This document shows, in pieces, positions 47,793-61,357 of a DNA stretch of 64,000 bases. Within the stretch, counting starts at the first letter, position 1. Each line of letters opens with the position of its first letter. Source of the DNA: Sipunculus nudus (lineage: Eukaryota > Annelida > Sipuncula > Golfingiida > Sipunculidae); assembly GCA_026874595.1 (NCBI GenBank), contig CM049320.1, positions 40,387,214-40,451,213 of the forward strand, read 5' to 3'. Below the pieces are notes generated by a model. The model was not told the DNA's origin, did not search any database, and worked only from the letters and a program-made list of their open reading frames with translations. The position numbers and the translations under genes were made by a program.

Positions 47793-49273
47793 CCGTATTT
47801 CCTTGAATAGACGCCCGGGCGTTTATTTTTTTCAAACCCTGCTTTAGCCCGGCGTCTAAACAAGGCAGGCTTCTATTTAAGACCGGCGTTTATTTAAAAA
47901 AAAAATAACAGGCTCATCAGAAAAACACGCCGAAGAAATAAACCCGCCTGTCACTACTTAGGGACACAATTTAGAAACATCGCCGGTACACGGATTATGT
48001 TTACGAAATTTCCTTAGATGACACAGGGATATGGGACACGCACAATCTCCACAATCACGCACCATAATAAGAATTAACAAGGAATCACAGCGAGAGACTG
48101 CAGTTGTCGACAAGAATCTGTCCGCGTGGGCCTTTCGAAACCAGTTACCCAGGTGTTTTATGTGGCTGTTCCATTTATTTTATACCGCGTGTTGTTGGTA
48201 ACATTGTTGCCCTCTGAACACGGGTGGCTCCTCCATGAACTGTTCTCCGCGTACAACTGGTTACCTTGGTTCCACCGAAATACGGGGGGTTGGTACCTAT
48301 AACGGCTCAGTGTAATTCATTTTCATGACACTTTCCTCCCGTCAAATATTCAACTGGTCCAGCTCGACACAGCGTATTCAAGCGTTTCTGACCTAGTTTA
48401 TACTGAACACGGGTGGCTCTTCCATTAACGGTGCACCGTAGACAACTGGTAATATTGGTTCAATCGAAAAACGAGGGGGCCTGGTACGTATAACGGCACT
48501 GCCTAATTCGTTTTCATGACACTTTCCGTCCGACTTTTAACTGATTCAGCTTGACACAGCGTGTTGAAGCGTTTCCGACCTGGTATATACTTGAATGTGA
48601 CATTTACTGCCGGAAATATTTCTGAAAATATTGCTTTGGACAAGAGTAAAAACGCTTAAAAAATGAAAGCAGGGAGCGTAATTTGGCTTGACAGTAGCTA
48701 CAAATTGTACCGCTTGACACCATCATTTGGTGTCATCATGCTACACAAGAAATATGTGCCAAAACGTATTTGAACAGTTCTGTTCTACCATCCATGAGGT
48801 ATACTTTCACCGTGCTATGTTGTACCGCTTGTATCAGACGGTACTATTTTTATCTAGCTTGACTGTAGTAATAGTGATAGCTTCTCACTGCTGACGTATT
48901 TGTGTAGCGTTTATTAGGATCGGTGATCGACTTTAATCATAAAGGACGAATCGGGAATATTTGGCGTCCCTCATGGAAACAGGCATTCATGTAAGATAAA
49001 AGAAGATTAACAGAAGAAGTAAACATATTATCAATACAACACAAACCGAAATTCATACAACAATCTATGGTCTATTTGACCGGTATATGCACCAATGATA
49101 ATGAAGGGATAAGACATATGGCGGCAACATTGAAAGTACTCTGAAACCAGGCCTGTGAACAAAACCGGCGTCTATTTAAGGTCGGCGTTTATTTTTCTGG
49201 GACACTGTTTTACCCCGGCGACTAAACAAGGCAGGCGACTAGTGAAGGCCCAGCGTCTGATCAAGGAAATACG
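47793..49273. mobile_element. 1.48-kb non-autonomous TIR transposon
   Basis: The left end CCGTATTTCCTTGA matches the inverse of the right end at 49260-49273, flanked by TA at 47791-47792 and 49274-49275. Both subterminal regions carry words of the type GGCGTTTATTT and CTAAACAAGGCAGGC. The interior has a 189-bp tandem duplication at about 48215-48590 and no transposase frame. Superfamily uncertain (TA target suggests Tc1/mariner-like or another TA-specific group). Its right half, from 48587, is the first part of the 4.26-kb tandem unit, so this copy looks like the intact source. Confidence 0.8.
48215..48590 (+). repeat. 189-bp tandem duplication inside the transposon
   Basis: The copies start at 48215 and 48404, both with TGAACACGGGTGGCTC. 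They share AACTGGT, CATTTTCATGACACTTTCC or close variants, and GACACAGCGT before a GCGTTTC.GACCT end. The tandem array boundary at 48587 falls at the end of the second copy. Confidence 0.85.
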
Positions 49274-52004
49274 GTATAAATCAATTATTTTATGTACCAT
49301 TTATATAACCGTGACATCTGCCGTATAGAATTGTACCTACAATCCTGACCGTGTAGATTCACTCAACTTGTACTTCACGCTTAAAGCTTATGGCAGTTTG
49401 TGTTGATTTTGACAGTTGCAGAAGGTTGAGGTTTAATGCCGTTCGCTTTTTGTGTTCTGTCTTTTTTTAATCGAATAATTGGCACAGCAATTATATACAT
49501 TAAATTTCATTATATTAAAATTGTAATTTTATTTAATTTTGTACAATTCAAATGTATTGGTAGTATATGTATAGCTGCCTAGATATATATACATAAATAC
49601 ACACAGATAAACATGTACCCATACACACTTTTATTATTTCTTATGTATTGATTGTGGAATAAATAATTTTTGTCCCAGTGGTTTGTATGGTTTGCCTTCC
49701 CTCAAACCAATATCATATGGAAAACATGACTAATCGGACTATCTGGAAAACTGCCCCCAAGTAATGTCAAGGAGGTAATAAAAATATGGGCCAGCCAAAG
49801 GCTGAATACTTTGATCGCGTGATGTGCTACGTTACCTTGAACGGCTTTAGACATTCTGTCAATGTGCAGGCTGTTTATCGTTTATGTTACACTACAATGA
49901 ATGAAACTGTGACTTAAGCGGCGTTTTATGTTTTTTCCCTTGTGAAATAAAAGCATATGGTGTTTTTTAATCGTCAATCCTTAACGAGGCCAATATGGCC
50001 GTGGAACCGTGCTTGCTAGTTTATTGTCTTATTATTATGGTCAATGCAGTAATAATGATAACAGTATTAGAAAGTCCAAAAGTAGGCGGACATCTGTGTT
50101 CTTTCTACGCCAGGTATATCTTTTCCGATCAGGGTATCAATAACGCCATAAATTTGTTATATTAAATGGACCCAATCACCTATCTGACCGTTATAAACTA
50201 AAGGAAATCCCTTGGAGCTTTAAAAAAATAGGCGAGAAAACGTGGATATCATCAAACACAGCCTGCTTGTTTTGTTTATATAAACTTATTTTTAATATGT
50301 GGGGGCCCGCCAATATTATAAAAAATAAATTCAACAAGGCATCTGACAGCAAGTCAGATAAGCCAGAGCTTTGCAAATGGCGTTTCTACCTTTGTATATA
50401 TACAACGTACCACCTTAGGTTACATGTTTTATCCTCATAGCTTTGTTTACAAACATGTTGTTGAAAAACAATTCCATACATCCTTCAAGAAGGCATTAAA
50501 GAACGTTTTACAACAAAAAGTACCCTTATATTATTAAAATATACACAGAGGAACCCAGGAATGATATAAATTCATTTTCAAAATGTAGATGAACGGCTAA
50601 TTTTAACATTTCATATATTTCTGCTATACTACCTTTAACTGCTTGCTTATTTTCCATTGGTGTACCATTTTTATCAAATTTATTATCTATGACAAGATTC
50701 GAATCACCACAACGAAAAAGGTTGGTCCTTATGTAAACAGAATTTCATCAAAACTTGTTTTAATTAAGTAAAATTTGTTTTTGTTCACCGTGTCAATTAG
50801 GAGTATACATATTCATCAGAGGGTACTGACTGCGTTCAATAGAACAAACTAGCATTCTTATTCGGCCTTTGTCATTACAGAGTCCATTTACTGTAGATTG
50901 AGAAATATTTGTTGGGATTTTTGTTTTCAGAAATTCAAGGTACCCCAGGAATTCATGCTTTTGACGATCACACGATCAGAGATTACCCTGGCGGTAGAAG
51001 GTGGTCGACTTCATCCATAATTATTTAAGTTGGTTGATGATTTTGCAATAAAGGTACATAAACTGTCTGTTTCTATTTTATGAATGTCACTCGTACATAA
51101 GATAAGTGTTCTGAATTACTTCTACTGAATGTACTTATACTGTAAATATTTTTTTAATATTCAAATTTACCCTTAAATCTCCCGAACACGGCGATTAAAG
51201 GTTACAATCATATAATATCTTGTTACAGTCAAACAGCATGGCTGTTGTTATTAAATACGTGATTATGATTCGCATTTATATATTCATTATTTTATTAATT
51301 CTGTCTGTCTTCAATACACTTTTGGGCGAAAGGCTGGAAGGGGAACCTTTTTATAATATATTATAATTTTCTAGCAGTTGCAATTGGAGTATAATCAATG
51401 AATACAATTTAAGGGTTCAGATTTTTTGAGCCAGCGAATGGAAAAGTTATGTATTGCTTATTAACAAATAAATGAGAAATGGGATGTTGCAAGAATAAAT
51501 GTTGGGGCAAGAACCTGGATTTTATTAAATTCCACATAGAAGTGTGATACAGTTGATTTGGACTGGCAGTTGCTTCTGTTTCCTAAACTTGATTCGGGGA
51601 GAAATACATTAATTTTGTGCACTTAACAGAATCATTAAAATTGAATAAAGGTGCCCCTTCAACGTTTTGTCCGAAAGTGTTTTGAAGACATACTTAAAAA
51701 TTCCATATACAGTGGGAATCACAATCACGTATTTAATAACAAGAGCCAGTGTCCCTGTGACTAGTTTGTAGACTTGAAGGAGTCCTAAGACTTCACTGAA
51801 TACACTCAGGTTTTCCTGTAGCAGTGGTGTAATTAATCCCAGTCAAAAGTAATCCTACGGGTCTTTACTGGCAGGAGCAGCTAATGTGGCTGCATATCAT
51901 CCGGGATTTCACAACATTGATAAAAAAGTGGGCTTCTGGACCTGAGGGAAATTCGGCGCATAGACCTAATCATGGTAGCGTCTGAGATTCTAGAGAGGGT
52001 TTGC
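49274..52004 (+). other. macrosatellite unit 1, central 2.7 kb
   Basis: No domain recognised. A 61-codon minus-strand frame at 50191-50376 is present in all four units with one Ser/Pro change that follows the A/B types, but it shows no motif and I do not call it a gene. AATAAAG occurs near 51049. Confidence 0.5.
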
Positions 52005-52795
52005 CCTGCCTCAGCCTCCACCATCCAGAGGAGTTATATATTTTGCTGTTGTTGTTTTTCTATACTTTCCCTTGCCAGGCCGTGTGCGATTTTCATTATC
52101 TGTATTCTTGCCAGACAGCCACAGTCTGTGGGTACTATTTTATTGTACACCAATTCTTGCCAAGAGATTTTGGCTGCGAGCAATATATATTTTTTTTGCC
52201 AATTCCGTTTTCAGATGCCCTTCAGGGCACTATTCTCAGATACATAACGCACAAAATCAATCTGGGAACAGTTCCTTCCACATTATCATCCAATTGTTGG
52301 CAACAAAGGTTCGTAAATTTCTGGATTCCCGGCCCGATCTGAAGTTTGGTTTGGTAAAAAAAATGTTGGCCGGTAGATCTAAATAAAAATTCCAAACAGG
52401 GCCACTGCTTTTCAGTTGCACTTCCTCTATTACAATAAATCATACTGGCAATATCGACCATCCTGATCAGTTTCTTTAATCAGTGTTTCTGTTTCTGTTG
52501 GCCTTCCATGCATTTTTGCGCCTTTGGGAGATCTCTCCTTCTCCCAGTCAACCGGACTATGCTATTAGTTTAAGGGACATCTCCTAACATGACTCCCACT
52601 TTAAGGATACGCATTTCTGAACTTAAGCTTGCACCTTATCACGTAACGGTTCACGTGATGGTTCTCTTAGAAAGGCCTTTTCTGCCTAATCAGCTGTGGG
52701 CCCTGTTCATTATCTCGGACGGCAATCCAATACCTAGAAACTTTGCTACTGCAGCACGTACAAAATGCTATGTCCAGGTCGGTCTTCCCAGATAG
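52005..52795 (+). pseudogene. tyrosine-recombinase-like pseudogene, unit 1
   Basis: Translated in several frames, the plus strand shows pieces in the order expected of a metazoan tyrosine recombinase. First comes an N-terminal core-binding-like SASTIQRSYIF, then DLKFGLVKKMLAGRSK (family form DPT.SFLVKKMLAG). Then comes FLLAFHAFLRLWEIS, which corresponds to the box I arginine in AF.AFLR.GE. Last is ALFIISDGNPIPRNF, family form LF...DG.P..R..F, ending in VQVGLP. The following HSFRxG / Tyr part is missing because the unit ends about 50 bp later. Frameshifts and stops inactivate it. Relatives occur in DIRS or Crypton elements and as single mollusc genes; assignment is by motif only. Confidence 0.55.
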
Positions 52796-52842
52796 TAAAT
52801 TAGAAGAAATTAGAAAATAGATTAGAAACCCGAATTTCACAC

Positions 52843-53530
52843 ATACTTGAATGTGACATTTACTGCCGGAAATATTTCTGAAAATATTGCTTTGGACAAG
52901 AGTAAAAACGCTTAAAAAATGAAAGCAAGGAGCGTAATTTGGCTTGACAGTAGCTACAAATTGTACCGCTTGACACCATCATTTGGTGTCATCATGCTAC
53001 ACAAGAAATATGTGCCAAAACGTATTTGAACAGTTCTGTTCAACCATCCATGAGGTATACTTTCACCGTGCTATGTTGTACCGCTTCTTTCAGACGGTAC
53101 TATTTTTATCTAGCTTGACTGTAGTAATAGTGTTAGCTTCTCACTGCTGACGTATTTGTGTAGCGTTTATTAGGATCGGTGATCGACTTTAATCATAAAG
53201 GACGAATCGGGAATATTTGGCGTCCCTCATGGAAACAGGCATTCATGTAAGATAAAAGAAGATTAACAGAAGAAGTAAACATATTATCAATACAACACAA
53301 ACCGAAATTCATACAACAATCTATGGTCTATTTGACCGGTATATGCACCAATGATAATGAAGGGATAAGACATATGGCGGCAACATTGAAAGTACTCTGA
53401 AACCAGGCCTGTGAACAAAACCGGCGTCTATTTAAGGTCGGCGTTTATTTTTCTGGGACACTGTTTTACCCCGGCGACTAAACAAGGCAGGCGACTAGTG
53501 AAGGCCCAGCGTCTGATCAAGGAAATACGG
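52843..53530 (+). mobile_element. right half of the TIR transposon, unit 2
   Basis: Corresponds to 48587-49273 and keeps the intact right terminus GGAAATACGG followed by TA, but lacks the left end, so it cannot move on its own. Confidence 0.9.
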
Positions 53531-56262
53531 TATAAATCAATTATTTTATGTACCATTTATATAACCGTGACATCTGCCGTATAGAATTGTACCTACAATC
53601 CTGACCGTGTAGATTCACTCAACTTGTACTTCACGCTTAAAGCTTATGGCAGTTTGTGTTGATTTTGACAGTTGCAGAAGGTTGAGGTTTAATGCCGTTC
53701 GCTTTTTGTGTTCTGTCCTTTTTTAATCGAATAATTGGCACAGCAATTATATACATTAAATTTCATTATATTAAAATTGTAATTTTATTTAATTTTGTAC
53801 AATTCAAATGTATTGGTAGTATATGTATAGCTGCCTAGATATATATACATAAATACACACAGATAAACATGTACCCATACACACTTTTATTATTTCTTAT
53901 GTATTGATTGTGGAATAAATAATTTCTGTCAGAGTGGTTTGTATGGTTTGCCTTCCCTCAAACCAATATCATATGGAAAACATGACTAATCGGACTATCT
54001 GGAAAACTGCCCCCAAGTAATGTCAAGGAGGTAATAAAAATATGGGCCAGCCAAAGGCTGATTACTTTGATCGCGTGATGTGCTACGTTACCTTGAACGG
54101 CTTTAGACATTCTGTCAATGTGCAGGCTGTTTATCGTTTATGTTACACTGCAATGAATGAAACTGTGACTTAAGCGGCGTTTTATGTTTTTTTCCCTTGT
54201 GAAATAAAAGCATATGGTGTTTTTTAATCGTCAATCCTTAACGAGGCCAATATGGCCGTGGAACCGTGCTTGCTAGTTTATTGTCTTATTATTATGGTCA
54301 ATGCAGTAATAATGATAACAGTATGAGAAAGTCCAAAAGTAGGTGGACATCTGTGTTCTTTCTACGCCAGGTATATCTTTTCCGATCAGGGTATCAATAA
54401 CGCCATAAATTTGTTATATTAAATGGACCCAATCACCTATCTGACCGTTATAAACTAAAGGAAATCCCTTGGAGCTTTAAAAAAATAGGCGAGAAAACGT
54501 GGATATCATCAAACACAGCCTGCTTGTTTTGTTTATATAAACTTATTTTTAATATGTGGGGGCCCGCCAATATTATAAAAAATAAATTCAACAAGGCATC
54601 TGGCAGCAAGTCAGATAAGCCAGAGCTTTGCAAATGGCGTTTCTACCTTTGTATATATACAACGTACCACCTTAGGTTACATGTTTTATCCTCATAGCTT
54701 TGTTTACAAACATGTTGTTGAAAAACAATTCCATACATCCTTCAAGAAGGCATTAAAGAACGTTTTACAACAAAAAGTACCCTTATATTATTAATATATT
54801 CACAGAGGAATCCAGGAATGATATAAATTCATTTTCAAAATGTAGATGAAAGGCTAATTTTAACATTTCATATATTTCTGCTATACTACCTTTAACTGCT
54901 TGCTTATTTTCCATTGGTGTACCATTTTTATCAAATTTATTATCTATGACAAGATTCGAATCACCACAACGAAAAAGGTTGGTCCTTATGTAAACAGAAT
55001 TTCATCAAAACTTGTTTTAATTAAGTAAAATTTGTTTTTGTTCACCGTGTCAATTAGGAGTATACATATTCATCAGAGGGTACTGACTGCGTTCAATAGA
55101 ACAAACTAGCATTCTTATTCGGCCTTTGTCATTACAGAGTCCATTTACTGTAGATTGAGAAATATTTGTTGGGATTTTTGTTTTCAGAAATTCAAGGTAC
55201 CCCAGGAATTCATGCTTTTGACGATCACACGATCAGAGATTACCCTGGCGGTAGAAGGTGGTCGACTTCATCCATAATTATTTAAGTTGGTTGATGATTT
55301 TGCAATAAAGGTACATAAACTGTCTGTTTCTATTTTATGAATGTCACTCGTACATAAGATAAGTGTTCTGAATTACTTCTACTGAATGTACTTATACTGT
55401 AAATATTTTTTTAATATTCAAATTTACCCTTAAATCTCCCGAACACGGCGATTAAAGGTTACAATCATATAATATCTTGTTACAGTCAAACAGCATGGCT
55501 GTTGTTATTAAATACGTGATTATGATTCGCATTTATATATTCATTATTTTATTAATTCTGTCTGTCTTCAATACACTTTTGGGCGAAAAGCTGGAAGGGG
55601 AACCTTTTTACAATATATTTTAATTTTCTAGCAGTTGCAATTGGAGTATAATCAATGAATACAATTTAAGGGTTCAGATGTTTTGAGCCAGCGAATGGAA
55701 AAGTTATGTATTGCTTATTAACAAATAAATGAGAAATGGGATGTTGCAAGAATAAATGTTGGGGCAAGAACCTGGATTTTATTAAATTCCACATAGAAGT
55801 GTGATACAGTTGTTTTGGACTGGCAGTTGCTTCTGTTTCCTAAACTTGATTCGGGGAGAAATACATTAATTTTGTGCACTTAACAGAATCATTAAAATTG
55901 AATAAAGGTGCCCCTTCAACGTTTTGTCCGAAAGTGTTTTGAAGACATACTTAAAAATTCCATATACAGTGGGAATCACAATCACGTATTTAATAACAAG
56001 AGCCAGTGTCCCTGTGACTAGTTTGTAGACTTGAAGGAGTCCTAAGACTTCACTGAATACACTCAGGTTTTCCTGTAGCAGTGGTGTAATTAATCCCAGT
56101 CAAAAGTAATCCTACGGGTCTTTACTGGCAGGAGCAGCTAATGTGGCTGCATATCATCCGGGATTTCACAACATTGATAAAAAAAGTGGGCTTCTGGACC
56201 TGAGGGAAATTCGGCGCATAGACCTAATCATGGTAGCGTCTGAGATTCTAGAGAGGGTTTGC
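53531..56262 (+). other. macrosatellite unit 2, central region
   Basis: Nearly identical to 49274-52004 apart from B-type variants; no gene recognised. Confidence 0.5.
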
Positions 56263-57053
56263 CCTGCCTCAGCCTCCACCATCCAGAGGAGTTATATATT
56301 TTGCTGTTGTTGTTTTTCTATACTTTCCCTTGCCAGGCCGTGTGCGATTTTCATTATCTGTATTCTTGCCAGACAGCCACAGTCTGTGGGTACTGTATTA
56401 TTGTACACCAATTCTTGCCAAGAGATTTTGGCTGCGAGCAATATATATTTTTTTTGCCAATTCCGTTTTCAGATGCCCTTCAGGGCACTATTCTCAGATA
56501 CATAACGCACAAAATCAATCTGGGAACAGTTCCTTCCACATTATCATCCAATTGTTGGCAACAAAGGTTCGTAAATTTCTGGATTCCCGGCCCGATCTGA
56601 AGTTTGGTTTGGTAAAAAAAATGTTGGCCGGTAGATCTAAATAAAAATTCCAAACAGGGCCACTGCTTTTCAGTTGCACTTCCTCTATTACAATAAATCA
56701 TACTGGCAATATCGACCATCCTGATCAGTTTCTTTAATCAGTGTTTCTGTTTCTGTTGGCCTTCCATGCATTTTTGCGCCTTTGGGAGATCTCTCCTTCT
56801 CCCAGTCAACCGGACTATGCTATTAGTTTAAGGGACATCTCCTAACATGACTCCCACTTTAAGGATACGCATTTCTGAACTTAAGCTTGCACCTTATCAC
56901 GTAACGGTTCACGTGATGGTTCTCTTAGAAAGGCCTTTTCTGCCTAATCAGCTGTGGGCCCTGTTCATTATCTCGGACGGCAATCCAATACCTAGAAACT
57001 TTGCTACTGCAGCACGTACAAAATGCTATGTCCAGGTCGGTCTTCCCAGATAG
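56263..57053 (+). pseudogene. tyrosine-recombinase-like pseudogene, unit 2
   Basis: Same content and same truncation as the copy in unit 1, with the same frame breaks. A B-type variant is GTACTGTATTATTG where units 1 and 3 read GTACTATTTTATTG. Shared breaks show the gene was dead before amplification. Confidence 0.55.
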
Positions 57054-57100
57054 TAAATTAGAAGAAATTAGAAAATAGATTAGAAACCCGAATTTCACAC

Positions 57101-57788
57101 ATACTTGAATGTGACATTTACTGCCGGAAATATTTCTGAAAATATTGCTTTGGACAAGAGTAAAAACGCTTAAAAAATGAAAGCAAGGAGCGTAATTTGG
57201 CTTGACAGTAGCTACAAATTGTACCGCTTGACACCATCATTTGGTGTCATCATGCTACACAAGAAATATGTGCCAAAACGTATTTGAACAGTTCTGTTCA
57301 ACCATCCATGAGGTATACTTTCACCGTGCTATGTTGTACCGCTTCTTTCAGACGGTACTATTTTTATCTAGCTTGACTGTAGTAATAGTGTTAGCTTCTC
57401 ACTGCTGACGTATTTGTGTAGCGTTTATTAGGATCGGTGATCGACTTTAATCATAAAGGACGAATCGGGAATATTTGGCGTCCCTCATGGAAACAGGCAT
57501 TCATGTAAGATAAAAGAAGATTAACAGAAGAAGTAAACATATTATCAATACAACACAAACCGAAATTCATACAACAATCTATGGTCTATTTGACCGGTAT
57601 ATGCACCAATGATAATGAAGGGATAAGACATATGGCGGCAACATTGAAAGTACTCTGAAACCAGGCCTGTGAACAAAACCGGCGTCTATTTAAGGTCGGC
57701 GTTTATTTTTCTGGGACACTGTTTTACCCCGGCGACTAAACAAGGCAGGCGACTAGTGAAGGCCCAGCGTCTGATCAAGGAAATACGG
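57101..57788 (+). mobile_element. right half of the TIR transposon, unit 3
   Basis: Same as in unit 2; ends at GGAAATACGG before TA. Confidence 0.9.
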
Positions 57789-60519
57789 TATAAATCAATT
57801 ATTTTATGTACCATTTATATAACCGTGACATCTGCCGTATAGAATTGTACCTACAATCCTGACCGTGTAGATTCACTCAACTTGTACTTCACGCTTAAAG
57901 CTTATGGCAGTTTGTGTTGATTTTGACAGTTGCAGAAGGTTGAGGTTTAATGCCGTTCGCTTTTTGTGTTCTGTCCTTTTTTAATCGAATAATTGGCACA
58001 GCAATTATATACATTAAATTTCATTATATTAAAATTGTAATTTTATTTAATTTTGTACAATTCAAATGTATTGGTAGTATATGTATAGCTGCCTAGATAT
58101 ATATACATAAATACACACAGATAAACATGTACCCATACACACTTTTATTATTTCTTATGTATTGATTGTGGAATAAATAATTTTTGTCCCAGTGGTTTGT
58201 ATGGTTTGCCTTCCCTCAAACCAATATCATATGGAAAACATGACTAATCGGACTATCTGGAAAACTGCCCCCAAGTAATGTCAAGGAGGTAATAAAAATA
58301 TGGGCCAGCCAAAGGCTGAATACTTTGATCGCGTGATGTGCTACGTTACCTTGAACGGCTTTAGACATTCTGTCAATGTGCAGGCTGTTTATCGTTTATG
58401 TTACACTACAATGAATGAAACTGTGACTTAAGCGGCGTTTTATGTTTTTTCCCTTGTGAAATAAAAGCATATGGTGTTTTTTAATCGTCAATCCTTAACG
58501 AGGCCAATATGGCCGTGGAACCGTGCTTGCTAGTTTATTGTCTTATTATTATGGTCAATGCAGTAATAATGATAACAGTATTAGAAAGTCCAAAAGTAGG
58601 CGGACATCTGTGTTCTTTCTACGCCAGGTATATCTTTTCCGATCAGGGTATCAATAACGCCATAAATTTGTTATATTAAATGGACCCAATCACCTATCTG
58701 ACCGTTATAAACTAAAGGAAATCCCTTGGAGCTTTAAAAAAATAGGCGAGAAAACGTGGATATCATCAAACACAGCCTGCTTGTTTTGTTTATATAAACT
58801 TATTTTTAATATGTGGGGGCCCGCCAATATTATAAAAAATAAATTCAACAAGGCATCTGACAGCAAGTCAGATAAGCCAGAGCTTTGCAAATGGCGTTTC
58901 TACCTTTGTATATATACAACGTACCACCTTAGGTTACATGTTTTATCCTCATAGCTTTGTTTACAAACATGTTGTTGAAAAACAATTCCATACATCCTTC
59001 AAGAAGGCATTAAAGAACGTTTTACAACAAAAAGTACCCTTATATTATTAAAATATACACAGAGGAACCCAGGAATGATATAAATTCATTTTCAAAATGT
59101 AGATGAACGGCTAATTTTAACATTTCATATATTTCTGCTATACTACCTTTAACTGCTTGCTTATTTTCCATTGGTGTACCATTTTTATCAAATTTATTAT
59201 CTATGACAAGATTCGAATCACCACAACGAAAAAGGTTGGTCCTTATGTAAACAGAATTTCATCAAAACTTGTTTTAATTAAGTAAAATTTGTTTTTGTTC
59301 ACCGTGTCAATTAGGAGTATACATATTCATCAGAGGGTACTGACTGCGTTCAATAGAACAAACTAGCATTCTTATTCGGCCTTTGTCATTACAGAGTCCA
59401 TTTACTGTAGATTGAGAAATATTTGTTGGGATTTTTGTTTTCAGAAATTCAAGGTACCCCAGGAATTCATGCTTTTGACGATCACACGATCAGAGATTAC
59501 CCTGGCGGTAGAAGGTGGTCGACTTCATCCATAATTATTTAAGTTGGTTGATGATTTTGCAATAAAGGTACATAAACTGTCTGTTTCTATTTTATGAATG
59601 TCACTCGTACATAAGATAAGTGTTCTGAATTACTTCTACTGAATGTACTTATACTGTAAATATTTTTTTAATATTCAAATTTACCCTTAAATCTCCCGAA
59701 CACGGCGATTAAAGGTTACAATCATATAATATCTTGTTACAGTCAAACAGCATGGCTGTTGTTATTAAATACGTGATTATGATTCGCATTTATATATTCA
59801 TTATTTTATTAATTCTGTCTGTCTTCAATACACTTTTGGGCGAAAGGCTGGAAGGGGAACCTTTTTATAATATATTATAATTTTCTAGCAGTTGCAATTG
59901 GAGTATAATCAATGAATACAATTTAAGGGTTCAGATTTTTTGAGCCAGCGAATGGAAAAGTTATGTATTGCTTATTAACAAATAAATGAGAAATGGGATG
60001 TTGCAAGAATAAATGTTGGGGCAAGAACCTGGATTTTATTAAATTCCACATAGAAGTGTGATACAGTTGATTTGGACTGGCAGTTGCTTCTGTTTCCTAA
60101 ACTTGATTCGGGGAGAAATACATTAATTTTGTGCACTTAACAGAATCATTAAAATTGAATAAAGGTGCCCCTTCAACGTTTTGTCCGAAAGTGTTTTGAA
60201 GACATACTTAAAAATTCCATATACAGTGGGAATCACAATCACGTATTTAATAACAAGAGCCAGTGTCCCTGTGACTAGTTTGTAGACTTGAAGGAGTCCT
60301 AAGACTTCACTGAATACACTCAGGTTTTCCTGTAGCAGTGGTGTAATTAATCCCAGTCAAAAGTAATCCTACGGGTCTTTACTGGCAGGAGCAGCTAATG
60401 TGGCTGCATATCATCCGGGATTTCACAACATTGATAAAAAAAGTGGGCTTCTGGACCTGAGGGAAATTCGGCGCATAGACCTAATCATGGTAGCGTCTGA
60501 GATTCTAGAGAGGGTTTGC
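57789..60519 (+). other. macrosatellite unit 3, central region
   Basis: A-type copy of 49274-52004; no gene recognised. Confidence 0.5.
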
Positions 60520-61310
60520 CCTGCCTCAGCCTCCACCATCCAGAGGAGTTATATATTTTGCTGTTGTTGTTTTTCTATACTTTCCCTTGCCAGGCCGTGT
60601 GCGATTTTCATTATCTGTATTCTTGCCAGACAGCCACAGTCTGTGGGTACTATTTTATTGTACACCAATTCTTGCCAAGAGATTTTGGCTGCGAGCAATA
60701 TATATTTTTTTTGCCAATTCCGTTTTCAGATGCCCTTCAGGGCACTATTCTCAGATACATAACGCACAAAATCAATCTGGGAACAGTTCCTTCCACATTA
60801 TCATCCAATTGTTGGCAACAAAGGTTCGTAAATTTCTGGATTCCCGGCCCGATCTGAAGTTTGGTTTGGTAAAAAAAATGTTGGCCGGTAGATCTAAATA
60901 AAAATTCCAAACAGGGCCACTGCTTTTCAGTTGCACTTCCTCTATTACAATAAATCATACTGGCAATATCGACCATCCTGATCAGTTTCTTTAATCAGTG
61001 TTTCTGTTTCTGTTGGCCTTCCATGCATTTTTGCGCCTTTGGGAGATCTCTCCTTCTCCCAGTCAACCGGACTATGCTATTAGTTTAAGGGACATCTCCT
61101 AACATGACTCCCACTTTAAGGATACGCATTTCTGAACTTAAGCTTGCACCTTATCACGTAACGGTTCACGTGATGGTTCTCTTAGAAAGGCCTTTTCTGC
61201 CTAATCAGCTGTGGGCCCTGTTCATTATCTCGGACGGCAATCCAATACCTAGAAACTTTGCTACTGCAGCACGTACAAAATGCTATGTCCAGGTCGGTCT
61301 TCCCAGATAG
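60520..61310 (+). pseudogene. tyrosine-recombinase-like pseudogene, unit 3
   Basis: Same content and truncation as the copies in units 1 and 2, with A-type variants. Confidence 0.55.
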
Positions 61311-61357
61311 TAAATTAGAAGAAATTAGAAAATAGATTAGAAACCCGAATTTCACAC

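Larger units (their letters stand above)
48587..52842 (+). repeat. macrosatellite unit 1 (type A, edge copy)
   Basis: Its left boundary lies inside the 47.8-kb transposon. Private variants in the first kilobase include AAAGCAGGGAGCG, CTACCATCCATG and CGCTTGTATCAG; units 2-4 read AAAGCAAGGAGCG, CAACCATCCATG and CGCTTCTTTCAG. Confidence 0.95.
52843..57100 (+). repeat. macrosatellite unit 2 (type B)
   Basis: Carries B variants such as GGCTGATTACTTTG, AGGTGGACATC and TTCAGATGTTTTGAG. It begins directly after the truncated recombinase pseudogene of unit 1. Confidence 0.95.
57101..61357 (+). repeat. macrosatellite unit 3 (type A)
   Basis: Shares unit 1 variants from about 58180 onward, while its first kilobase agrees with units 2 and 4. 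Confidence 0.95.

Noticed and set aside
50191-50376. 61-codon minus-strand frame repeated in all four macrosatellite units
   Set aside because: Its repetition is explained by the tandem units; no motif and no ribosomal or splice context supports coding.
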